Positions 45,800-57,481 of a stretch of 64,000 nt of DNA are shown piece by piece. The notes below the pieces were generated by a model. It saw nothing but the letters and a program-made list of their open reading frames with translations, was not told the DNA's origin and did not search any database. This DNA comes from Avena insularis (Eukaryota; Streptophyta; Magnoliopsida; Poales; Poaceae). The translations under genes and the position numbers were made by a program. The DNA is taken from assembly GCA_023614405.1 (NCBI GenBank), contig CM042685.1:234277661-234341660 (forward strand), read 5' to 3'. Every line of letters begins with the position of its first letter. Positions within the stretch are counted from its first letter, which is position 1.

Positions 45800-47691
45800 T
45801 GTTGTAGATATGTCCTAGAGGCAATAATAAAAGCAGTTATTATTATATCTTTGTGTTTATAATAAATGTTTGCATTCATGCTATAATAGTATTAACCGGA
45901 AACATTAATACTTGTGTGATTTGTAAAATAATTAGAGTCCCTAGTAAAGCCTATTTATAATACTAGCTTGTTGGTTGATATATGATCATGGTTTCCTGAT
46001 CATGAAGATTGAGATGTTATTAACAACAAGATCATATCATTAGGAGAATGGTGTGATGGACATACTCCTATAGATAAGCGTAGCATAAAGATCAAGTCAT
46101 TTCATTAGTTTGTTTGCTATAAGCTTTCTGATACATAGTAACCTAATTCCTTTGACCATGAGATCATGCTAATCACTATCACCGGATGGATACTTTGATG
46201 ACATCAAACACCACACCATAACTGGGTGGCTATAAAGGTGGCATTGAGTGTTCGGAAAGTGTGTGTGGAGGCACATGGATCAAGAGTGCGATTTGTCCAT
46301 CCATATGACGGATAGATATACTCTGGGCCCTCTCGGTGGAATGTCATCCAATTAGCTTACAAGCATGTGACTGGATCACAAGGGATCACATATCACGGGA
46401 ACGAGAAAATAGTACTTATCGGTAACAAGGTTGCACTAGGTATGAAGAGATACCGACGATCAGACCTCGGATAAGTAAAATATCACGAGACAAAGGGAAA
46501 TTGGTATCATATGTAAATGGTTTATTTGATCGTAAAGTAATCGTAGGAATATGTGGGAACCATATGAATTTCTAGATTCCTCTATTGGTTATTGATCGAA
46601 GAAGAGTCTCGGTCATGTCTGCATAATTCATGAAATGTAGGGAGACACACTTAAGGATTCAATGTTTTTAGTAGATATGGAATGTAAGTAGGGAGACCGA
46701 ATGTTGTTCGAAGTCTCAGATGGGACCCGGGATATCACGAGGAGATCCGAAATGGTCTAGCGAATAAGATTCATATAAGGAAAGTCCAATTCCGGAGTTC
46801 GGGAATGATTCCGGTGTTTTCACCGGAATGATCTAGAAGGGTCTAGAAGGTTCGCCGGACCGGAAGGGGAAGGGTGCATGAATGTGTCATGACTAAGTGG
46901 AATGGTTGCATCATGTCTTAGGTAAAAGGGTTGTGCAAATAAAGAGTTAATACGAACTCCAAAATTGAAAGTCAAAAGGCAAGTTTGAAAAGTCAAACTA
47001 GGACAATGTTTCCTAGTGGAGGAAGAAGAGAATCCTTCTCTCCCTCCACTACAAGCCTAGAAGGAGAGGTAGATGGGGAAGGATTCAAACTCCCCTCTCC
47101 CTAGCTGCCCCTCCCTCTCATAAATAGAGGGGAGGGGGCTGCCCCTCCACTACAACACCACCACCACCCAAGTACGCGTCGCCGCCGCATGTCGCCGCCT
47201 CGCGCCGCCGCCGGCTTGTCGCTAGCTCCACCTCCTCCTCTCTGTCTTCTAAACCCTAGATCGCCGGAAACCCTATTTCTCCACCATAACCCGCTCCGGC
47301 TTAGGCGAAGCCCTGCGGGATCTTCCCTCTACTTCCGGCACCACGCTGTCGTGCTACCGGAATCACGAGGAGAGAACTACAACCGAGTACCGCTTCGGCG
47401 TAGGCAAAACCCTGCTGGAATAAGGGAGAGGAAGGTCTTCATCGAGTATCGAACGTGTGATCGACTGCGGAAGTGCTGCCAGAACGCAGCGCCGGAAGGA
47501 TCATCTACGTGATCTTGAGATCGACAAGTGTACGACTGCATTGCCCACAAGAATCTTCTCTCGTTAACCTCTTTGGAATCTTTGAGGGTGAGTACTCTAA
47601 TCGACTCGTTGTTACAATCTAGTAGATAGATCTTGGCTTGTGTGTGTTCATGCGGTAGAATTTTTTGTTTTCCACGCTACTGACCCCTACA
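45800..47691 (+). repeat. Solo Angela-type LTR in E2 gag
   Basis: 1892 bp from TGTTGTAGATATGTCCTAGA to CTGACCCCTACA, flanked by AAAAG (45795-45799, 47692-47696). E1 shows the empty site (TTTAGAATAAAAGAGAG). No interior, so a solo LTR. Frame 47189-47512 is inside the LTR. Confidence 0.93.
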
Positions 47692-47825
47692 AAAAGAGAG
47701 GTACAATTTCCTCCCATTCCAAAGATTGTCCATTCTTCAGCAGCTTATACCATTCTTCAGCTCTTCCTTTCAATGATATAGAGAGTAACTTTTTCTTAAC
47801 TTGTTCCGTTGTGATACCTGCACAC

Positions 47826-49377
47826 TGATATTTTGAAAACGTATCTATAATTTTTGATGTTCCATGATTGTTTAGTATCTACTTTGCTTTTCTTTGTCTA
47901 CACTTTGAGGTGTTTTTATATGTTTTCTGGTACTAACCTATTAACAAGATGCCACAGTGCTGCTTGGTTCGCTTTTCTTCTGCTTTTGGTTCCGTAAAGC
48001 GCAGAAAATCAATATTCTCGGAATTGGACGGGACAAAAGCCAAAGTCAATATTTTACCGTGGGGAACACGGAGCCAGAGTACGAGACAGAGGGGAGGCAC
48101 CAGGGGCCACACCTGGCGGCCTGGGTCTAGGTTAGCCGGCTGGGAGGTGTGACCACCTGGCCGCCTCGCCTCTTCGCCTATAAAGACCCCCCGATGCCAA
48201 AACCCTAAGTACCCAATCAATATTCCATGAAACTGTCTGTAGCCGCCGCCACCATCGTCCCTAGATCGAGGGGGATATGAAGCTCTTCCCGGCATCCTGC
48301 CGGAGGGGAGATCATCCCGGAGGCCTTCTTCTTCATCATGCCAGCCTCCGGTATGAAGCGTGAGTAGTTCCACCTTGGACTACCGGTCCATGTAGTAGCT
48401 TGATGGTTGTATCTCCTCCTTTGTGCAATCATGTTTAGATCTTGTGAGCTCCGTTCATGATCAAGATCATATCTATTTGTAATCATGCATGTTGTATTTG
48501 CGGGGATCCGATGGATATTGAGATTACTATGTCAGACTGATTAATGGTTTTGTCTTATTGATTCTATCATGTCTGTGTTGTTTGTGATCTTGCATGCTCT
48601 CCGTTTCTTGTAGCTATCTTGGCCAAGTAGATGCTAGTGACTCCAAGAGGGGGTATTTATGCTCGATAGTGGGTTCTTGCCTCTATTTAATCTAAGGGAA
48701 GTGACAGAAATCTCTAAGGTTGTAGATGTGCTGTTGCCACTAGGGAGAAAACAACGGTCTCTTTTTCATGGAACAAGTGGATTGTTTACCTTACACACTT
48801 TGCTTAAAGCAGTTATCTGTTGCTTGCAACTTAATACTGGATGGGGTTAATATGATAACCCGAAGGTGGATTTCTAGTCATAGATGCAATTGGATGGCGG
48901 TCTATGTATCTTATTGTATTTCCCAATCGAATCTCATAGGATCATGAATGTATAGTATTGCTTTGTTATGCCTTGCTCGGTCCTGTCAATTGCCCTGCTG
49001 TAATTTGTTTACCCAGCATGCCATGTTTGTTTATATAAGGAGAACACCTCTAGTGAACTATGGACCTAAGTCCAATCTTTACAATTGATACATCTTCCAC
49101 TATTCATGTTTACTTTCTGCAAACCACTATTACCTTCCACACCATATAGTTAATCCTTTGTTACTGCAACCGGTGATATGGACAACCTCTCTATTCGTTG
49201 GGGAAAAGTCTTGAGTTTGTGTTGTGCAAGTTTCTAAGTTGCTTGCAAGACCTTTGATACGTTTCCTTCCTCCTACTGGTTCGATAACCTCGGTTTCTTA
49301 CTGAGGGAAGACTTGCTGTTGTGCTCTTCACACCTTGCTCTTGGGGTTTTCCGACGAAGCGCTATCAGGCGCCATCA
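47826..49377 (+). repeat. Solo Gypsy-type LTR in E2 gag
   Basis: 1552 bp from TGATATTTTGAAAACGTATC to GGCGCCATCA, flanked by CACAC (47821-47825, 49378-49382). E1 has the empty site (CCTGCACACTTAAGC). The start resembles Triticeae Sabrina/Fatima-type Gypsy LTRs as I remember them. Orientation plus is from that resemblance. Frames 47933-48373 and 48659-48850 are not genes. Confidence 0.88.
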
Positions 49378-49524
49378 CACACTTAAACAACCCACATAAT
49401 TCATGGATAAAAAGCAAGTGATCACTAGGATGGACAGTTCCATCCCCAAAATAATAGTTATCCATAACACGATCTACAATTTTTGTAGGTATCTTAAAAG
49501 GATCTATTTCAGCAGGTGGTGGTT

Positions 49525-52500
49525 TGTCACATCCCAAAATTTTCCAAATTTTGAAATGTGAAAAATAAATAAACAAAATAAAAATTTGTTGAAATTTAGG
49601 GTGAGAAGAAACTTTTGATTCCATTTGGAAACATCAAAACCTATTTTGATCCAATAAATATTAAAGTTATAATAGTTGGAATCACTATTTTTGGATCTTT
49701 AAATAAAAAGATATGGTTTTTATAAGAAAAGGTAGAAATATAAATAAGGACTATTTTATAGAGCCAAATTAAATCTTGGCCAAGCTTTTGAAATAAAATA
49801 TTTTGTTTGATAAAAATAGTAAAGGCTTATTTAAATAAAACCATGAGGATTTATTAATATCCAATTTTATTTAAGTAAAGGCTTTTCCCATTTTTAAGTA
49901 AACACTAAAACTTGTTAAAGTATTTTAAATAAAAATTCCAAGTGTTTTATATTTTCAAATGAAACCTACTGAAAAGGTTTTGGTATTATTTAGATTTCAA
50001 ATAGAGTTTTAAATAAATTAAATCCTATTTGAATTAAAGACTAAAGTCTATTTATTTAATTATTAATAGATCCTAAAAGAATAAAAGTATTATTTTATTT
50101 TGGACTTTGGAATATGTTGTTAAACAGAATTAAAATCAGAAAAAAGTTTGGTGGTGGTTTGTATTGAATTGGAGTTTGAATTGTTTGAAATAAAATCAAA
50201 ACAGAAATTCCAAATAGAAAAAGAAAAAGCAATCAGTATAAAAAAAGAGAAACGAAGCAGCCCAGCAAGCCCAGCAGCGCAGCCCACCAGCTCTCCCCTG
50301 CAGTGAACCGTTTTTCCCTAAAAAACACACCTGCGCAGTCACAGACAAGTGGACCCCACGCCCCCACTCCCTCTCTCGCTAACCATTGGACCCACTGCCC
50401 CGTCATCATCGTCTCCACCGCGTCGACCGTTCCCCCTCGCCGTTTACTGGCATTAATACTCTCCTTGAATTCACGTTGATGGCCGGATTTAACTCGCGAG
50501 TGACCACGCCCGATTAAACGCCACGCTCTCCTCTCTCTTTCCCCCCAAACGCTAGCCCCTCTCTGCCACCGGGCTGCTCCAATTTCGAGCTAGAACACCT
50601 CTGTCTCCGGCGACATTTCCGGCCAATTCCGGCGAACCACAGCCGCCCCTTGCCTCCCACTTCATGCAGCCTTGTTCCCCATCGCCTGGCGCATCTCCCA
50701 GTGCCAGATGCTTGGCCGCGCCTGCTCCAGAACGTCGGCAACCTCAATGCCACTCGCCGCCGCGTCTGCCACTTCTCCGGCGAACTTCCCAGGTAACATC
50801 AGACCGCCCCGAACTCGCTTGTTGATGCTCCTGTAAACCCCGCACTCGGCCGCGTCTAACTACACCCTCCTTTTGCCTTCGAGGGCCCGCAGCCTCGACC
50901 CCGACGACAAACAGAGCCGTCCGACGCCGCAGCAACTCCGGCGAGCAATTATTTTCGTCGTCGTGCGCCCCTTGCCTCCTCGCGACCATGTTGAGCATCG
51001 CCACGATCCCCTGATCACGGTGAGCTACTTACCTCCTTCCCTTGCTTCCTGTAGTCGCCACTTGACACCGCCGCCAGCGCCGCCAGTGGATGGTCAACGC
51101 CTGAGAGCCGTTAGATCGTCATCCAGTGGATACGATAGAAACTGGACGAAGGGGTATCACTCGATCTGCACCGTGCGATCTAAATGAGATCCTATGGTCT
51201 GTAACAGTCGATCCAACGAAACGGTACCGACCAATAGGAATGAGCCACGTGGACAGGGTTTGGTTTAAAACAGAAAATTTGATCTACTAGAATTGCAAAC
51301 TTGTAAAATTCATAACTTTAGTTCTACACGTCCAAATTTTGCAAATTTTATATCAATGGAATCAGCAAAGCAAGTACTTTGCAACCATGCATTTTGTTTA
51401 ATGTTTTGCTTCTGGAAAATTGGTGGAATTTGTAGAAACATGTGTAGGCTTATTTTGAATATAAAAATTGTTCTAGATATAATTTGAAGGTGAAATCTTT
51501 GCAAAATGGTTTGTTTTGAACCTACTGACCATAGTAACCAACTTATGGATTTAAAAATGTATTTTGTGGAGTTAGGGAATAAATAATTGAGTTAGAGCAT
51601 TTCTAGTCAAATAAAAATATTATTTATGGTTTAGAAAAGATTCTTTGAGTAAAGCCTTTGGGAAATGTTTTGATTCAAACCTTCTGACCCTAAACACCAA
51701 GTTTTGAGGTTAAGAACATATTTGATGAACCATATAAAGTTATTTCTTTGCTAAAAGATATTTTCAACTACATAAAATGTCACCTTAGCATAATATTTGG
51801 TATATGAGATAAAACCTTTTGCAAATGGTTTTACCACTTTTGTAAATGACCACATTGAACTTTAAAATTTCTAGAGCCTAGTAGAAACCACTTTTGCAAA
51901 TAAAACTATCTTTTGCATGCTTGCATGCATGACCTTGTTTTTGTTATTTTATGTGTGACAAATTGTTTGAATGCTAGTTGAAATATATGTTTGCTTGATT
52001 GAATTGTAGTGAAGTTAGAAGAGTGTGATATTTACAAGATCAAGAAGTGAACCAACATTATCTACTAAAAAGGCAAGTGACACTATCATCCATGTCCTAC
52101 TATTTTCATTACACTTAGTGGATTTTGTAACATGCATGGAAAGGACTACTATATTTTATGCTATGCTAAATCCTAATAGGATACCCTTATATATTCCTTA
52201 GTGAAAACATTGTAGTTGTAGTATGCTTAGCCCAGCTATATATTTGGGATGGGATACATGATATGATTTTATGAAGTGTTGAAAAGATATATGTTTTATA
52301 TAATAAAACAAGTACTCAATGAACCACCTGGGTGGACAAGGATACTCAAGTTTTGGACAAGGTGGCAACAAATGGAACCATGTTTATATGGCTATCTTTT
52401 GTATGTGCACTAGAAGAAAAACCACCCAGGGACTTAGAGATTGAACATGTTTCTCTGCACGGTGGCTTCCGTATGTACCACATGCTAAATGGGCTCTGGC

Positions 52501-53404
52501 TTAGTCAACTACATAGTGGAAGACCCATGCATTGGCATCTTCAGGTTAACTAGAATTGTGTATTGGAAATATATCCATACATTGGTGCCTGGTTGACAAG
52601 CTAGCATTGTGTATTGGGAGGACTCATATGGAAAGACTTTGTCACATTCTCGATCTGCCAGTACTCCATTTTGGTGAGTACTTATCCAGCGGCCACTGGT
52701 GGCATCAAGACGAGATTGTGTCATGTGGGTAAAGTGTACAACTTCTACAGAAGATCAAATTCTAAGTACTTAGCCGTGTCCCCGGTTATGGACAATACTG
52801 AGCAACTAAGGCCTGAAGCTTATGGAAGATCTCGACATTCCAATTTCTCAAAGTAAAACTTGATGGTGACAACAAGGGATTTGAAGCACTTGGAGTTTTC
52901 CAAGGAGTTCAGAAAGATTTGACAAAAGATCAAAATTATTTTGAAAAGATAGGATAAAACTATATTGCTTTCTGCAAAAGAGCCTAGACCCTACCTAGCC
53001 AAATATGCATGTAATGATAGGATCCACTTATTTCTACATAGTACTGAAACTTGCCAATACAATTCAAATGTATTGACCCTTGTGGCGGCAACTTATTATG
53101 TTGCAGGTTTGTTGGATGTTAGTGAAGTGTGATGAATAGGATTACAAGTCTACAACCAACATGATTGCCTGTGGCACTTTGAAGATGAAGGACCCCATGC
53201 TATTGCTATATGCTGCTGCATTGTAATGAGATAGCCAAATGAGCTATGTAGGATGTAATAATTTATTTTATTCCTAGTTATAAAATTGTATTATGACCTT
53301 TGTATCTTGATATTACATCTTAACTGTGGATGCTAGCTATTGATCCAGGGACTAGCATTGTAAACACAGGGATCTCTACCTTATTAAAGGTTGGGAACCT
53401 TACA
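49525..53404. repeat. Large solo LTR (3.9 kb) in E2 gag
   Basis: 3880 bp from TGTCACATCCCAAAATTTTC to GGGAACCTTACA, flanked by TGGTT (49520-49524, 53405-53409); E1 has the empty site (GGTGGTTCATCTAC). There is no internal LTR pair, PBS or coding frame. Length and start recall the large Sukkula-type LTRs of Triticeae, but this is from memory. Composition is uneven: AT-rich at 49530-50230, GC-rich at 50240-51190, then AT-rich. A small non-autonomous element is the alternative. Confidence 0.7.
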
Positions 53405-53586
53405 TGGTTCATCTACTACCCTAGTAGTGGTAGTAGCTTTCCCAAATAGGAAACCAAGTGGGTTATCCATATTGGAAACAAAATAACAAACATAAATAAA
53501 AGCAGTACTCATAGTAGAAATTTCCTTTACCAGTTCCACTCTTCAATAGCGCTTCACTCCCCAGCACGGTGCCAGAAAAATAGTCT

Positions 53587-55094
53587 TGATGACCCACAAG
53601 TATAGGGGGTGTATCGTAGTACTTTCGATAAATAGGAGTGTAGGTCCCAATGAGGAGCAGAAGGTGTTGACTAGTGGTTTGGATCAGGAATTCTCTGTAA
53701 ATACTTAGTAAGCGGATTTTTAGGGGTTTTTGATAATGCAAAGAAATAAAGTGCAAGTAAATAAAGACAATAATAATTGCAGCAAGTGGCTCAATCCTTT
53801 CTTTAGCAAAGGACAAGCTAGTTGTATTACTTATTAGGACCAAACATTCTCGAGGGCACATGGGAATACTGTCAAGTGCTTTCGCTTCATATAGTTGATT
53901 GATCTTCTTTGGTTGGATAAGTGTTGTGTGGATGAACCTATGCTAATCTACCGACCTTACTTGGACTAATACATACTTGTGATTATACCCTTTGGAAGCA
54001 TCCGCAAATACAAGAAAGTAATTAAGATAAAAACCAAACCACAACATTAAACTCTGAGATCCTACACTCCCTTGTGCAAAGTTTTCCTAACGGGGGTTCG
54101 GGTTTCTGCCACTCCGGCAACCCTACAATTAGTAGACAAATACACAATGCATTCCCCTAGGCCCATAAATTGTGAAGTATCATGTAGTCGATGTTCACAT
54201 GACACCACTAGAAGAATAACACTACAACTGAAATATCAAACCATTGAATATTACTTCAACGCAATTCCACTACTAACAACATGAATTCTCCCATGTCCTC
54301 AAGAACTAAACAAACTACTCACGAGACATCATATGGATCAAGATCAGTGATGGTATAATGATGAATAACAATCTAAACATAAACAATAATTCAATGGTTC
54401 CACTCAAAAGCATCAACTACAAAAGTAATAAACACCGGGAAAGTTTCCCCTAAGAACTATGCAAGATTCAACCCAATTGTTACAGCGGGATGGAGTGGTG
54501 ATGATGGTGCTGGTAGAGATGGTGGTGAGGATAATGATGATGATCTTGATGAATTCTAGCTTGATGGTGGTGTTGATGGCAATGATCTCCCCTCTCCGGG
54601 AAGGAATTTCCCCGGCAGAAATCTGCCTGCCGGAGAGCTCTTTCTCTCTCTGTAGTTTCCACCCTGCAGAGGCGGCGGAATCTTTGTGTGGTCGGTCCCC
54701 GAGTATTAGGGTTTCAGGGGGATGTTATAGGCAAAGGGGCGACGCCAGAGGTGGGCCAGGGTGGCCACACCACCTGGTGGAGTGGCCTAGGGGGGGGCGC
54801 GCCAGGGGGTGGCGTGGCCCCCCTATGGCCCATCTCCACTTCCCCTTATAGCTTCCTTCGTCTTCTAGAAAATAGGAATTTCCATATATTTTCTAGAATT
54901 TTCTGATCTTCGCGAATATTGCATCTAGACACCGTTTTTTCCATCATAATCCTGACTCCGGCAGTTCATCCTCCAAAATTCATCCAACATGCAAAAATAG
55001 ATGAAACAACATAAGTATCACCTCTTAATATGAAATATATCAATGAATAACAGCAAATTATGATATAAAATAGTGATGCAAAATGGACGTATCA
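53587..55094 (-). repeat. E2 5' LTR
   Basis: 1508 bp, colinear with 39181-40680. Just outside it is a PBS with a one-base loss compared with E1 (53558-53574). Frame 54459-54851 is a chance frame in the LTR. Confidence 0.9.
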
Positions 55095-55593
55095 ACGGCG
55101 CAATCGAACTTTGTTGGACATGGTTCGATCGATGATGAGCCAGTCGGATTTACCATTATCATTTTGGGGTTACTCTCTAGAAAACAGTAGCTTTCACACT
55201 AAACAGGATACCATCTAAATCCGTAGTTAAGACGCCATATGAGATGTGGACTAGAAAGAATCCCAGTTAGTCTTTTCTAAAGATTTGGGGTTGTGATGCA
55301 TTTGTCAAGCGACTTCAGTCGGACAAGATAACACCCAAATCAGATAAGTGCATTTTCGTGGGATATCCAAGGAAAACCTTAGGGTACTACTTCTACAACC
55401 AAGAAGATGGCAAAGTGTTTGTCGCTCGTAGCAGTGTTTTCCTAGAGAAAGAATTTCTCACAAAGGGAACGAGTGGAAGGTCGGTGCGACTTGAAGAGGT
55501 TCAAGATGAGCCAGTCGGGGATGCTTCTATGAGTGATGCTGTTGTAGCAGAACAAGTTGAGGAACCCGTTGCAATATAGGCACCACAACCACG
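55095..55593 (+). pseudogene. F Copia pol, second part (integrase end)
   Basis: Continues F after E2: RRNRTLLDMVRSMMSQSDLP and LSFWGYSLE, then a frame-damaged stretch, then VGYPRKTLGYYFYNQEDGKV and FVARSSVFLEKEFLTKG, the usual sequence between integrase and RT in Copia. Ends VEEPVAI with TAG (55577-55579) where Gln is usual, then APQPR. F's RT, RNase H and 3' LTR must lie right of element G, beyond the window. Confidence 0.88.
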
Positions 55594-57470
55594 TGTAGGG
55601 GTTCGTAGCATGGAAAACAAAAAATTTCTATCGCATACAAACAAACAAGCCAAGATCTATCTACTAGATTGCAGCAACGAGTCGATAGAGGAACTCACCC
55701 TCGAAGATTCCAAAGCGGTTAACGAGAGCAGATTCTCGTGGGTGATGTAGTCGTACTCTTTCCGATCTCAAGATCGCGTGAGCGATCCTTCCAGCGCACG
55801 TTCAGCAGCGCTCCCTTGATCGGTCACACGTTCGGTACTCGACGAAGACCTTCCTCTCCTTGTTCCAAAGCGGAGGTTGTAGCACTCTCCTCGCGATTCC
55901 AAGAAGACAACGGCGTGGTACCGGAAGTAGAGGGAAATCCTTGAGGCTTCGCCTTAATCCGGTGTAGTATGGTGGAGCTTATGAGAGAGGCTATTAGTGG
56001 TCTAGTAATTAGACACACCAATTAGAAGGCTCTAAACCAATTAGAAGGCTCTAAACCGAAATAGCTCTAAACCGGGGTTTAGGTCTAGGGTTTAGTTTAG
56101 AGGATAGGAACTTGTGTGTGTTAGGAGGGGAGCCCTGCCCCTCCTTATATAGGTGGGAGGGCCGGCCAAGGGGAGGAGAGTCCCTCCCCAAGTCGGCTTG
56201 GTGGGGCGCCCGGGAGGAACCTCCTCCACCCGGCCTCCACCAATCCTCCTCTCTTCCCATTTCCCAAAATTGCCGTTTGACTTTCAAACTAGCCGTTTGA
56301 CTTTTCAATTTAGGATTTAAATAAACCCTTTATTTTGGACAGCAAGAACACCTAGTACATGATGCAATCATTCCAACTTACAATGACACATTCATGTACC
56401 CTTCCCCCGGAGCGGGACATTCCGGAACCTTCTAGAACATTCCCGATGAAAACACCGGAACCATTCCCCAACTCCGAAACGGGACTTTCCTTATATGAAT
56501 CTTATTCTCCGGACCATTCCGGATCTCCTCGTGATATCCCGGATCCCATCCGAGACTCCGAACAACATTCGGTCTCTTTCTCATAATACCATAACTACTC
56601 AAACAACGTCGAATCCTTAAGTGTGTCTCCCTACGGTTCGTGAATTATGCGGACATGATCGAGACACTTCTCCGATCAATAACCAATAGAGGAATCTGGA
56701 AATTCATATGGCTCCCACATATTTCTACGATTACTTTGCGATCGAATGAACCACTTACATACGATACCAATTTCCCTTTGTCTCACGATAGTTTACTTAT
56801 CCGAGGTTATGATCGCGGTATCTACGCATACCTAGTTCAACCTCGTTCGATAAGTACTCTTTTCTCGTTCCCGTGATATGTGATCCCTTGTGAGCCAGTC
56901 ACATGCTTGCAAGCTAATTGGATGACATTTCACCGAGAGGGCCCAAAGTATATCTATCCGTCATATGGATGGACAAATCCCACTCTTGATCCATGTGTTT
57001 CAACCAATACTTTCCGAACACTCAATGCCACTTTTATAGCCACCCTGTTACGGTGTGGTGTTCGATGACATCAAAGCATCCATCCGGTAAAGGTGATATG
57101 CATGATCTCATGGTCGAAGGAATTAGTGTTACTATGTATCAGAAAGCATATAGCAATTGAACTATTGAAATGACTTGATCTTTATGCTACGCTTATCTAT
57201 AGGAGTATGTCCATCACATCATTCTCCTAATGATATGACCCTGTATGTAATAACATCTCTATGTTCATGATCAGGAAACAATGATCATATATTAACCAAC
57301 AAGCTAGTTTAACAAGAGGCTTTACTAGGGACTCTTATTTTAGTTTACAAATCACACAAGTATTAATGTTTCCTGTTAATACAATTATAGCATGGTATGT
57401 AAACATTTATCATAAGTGTGAAGATATGATAATAACCACTTTATTATTGCCTCTTGGGCATATCTCCAAC
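55594..57470 (-). repeat. G 3' LTR
   Basis: 1877 bp, top strand TGTAGGGGTTCGTAGCATGG to CTTGGGCATATCTCCAAC. The minus-strand TATA box is at 56144-56153. It holds a 19-bp direct repeat (AATTAGAAGGCTCTAAACC) near 56021-56058, also present in the 5' LTR. Frames 55738-55944 and 56359-56876 are not genes. Confidence 0.92.
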
Positions 57471-57481
57471 TCTCCACTTGC
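57471..57481 (-). other. G polypurine tract
   Basis: On the minus strand GCAAGTGGAGA directly precedes the LTR start, matching the AAGTGGGAGA type tract before Angela LTRs. It fixes the orientation as minus. Confidence 0.7.

Larger units (their letters stand above)
44185..53470 (-). pseudogene. E2 gag-protease, broken and split by three solo LTRs
   Basis: The start ATG at 53470-53468 (reading MDNPLGF, as in E1) is cut off after a few codons by the solo LTR at 49525-53404. Gag continues at 49524-49378 (EIDPFKIPTKIVDRVMDNYY), 47825-47692, and 45799 to about 44185. The last block includes the protease motif LCDIGASSSAIP. Besides the insertions there are frame changes near 45330, 44830 and 44580. 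The E1 protein is the intact homologue. Confidence 0.88.
39181..55094 (-). mobile_element. E2: non-autonomous Gypsy element related to E1, with nested solo LTRs
   Basis: LTRs at 39181-40680 and 53587-55094, duplication ACGGC at 39176-39180 and 55095-55099, polypurine tract 40681-40693, decayed PBS 53558-53574. Without the three solo LTRs and their duplications the element is about 8.6 kb. The interior carries a broken gag-protease and a small second ORF (43152-42685). No RT or integrase is seen. It splits the integrase gene of F. Confidence 0.9.
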
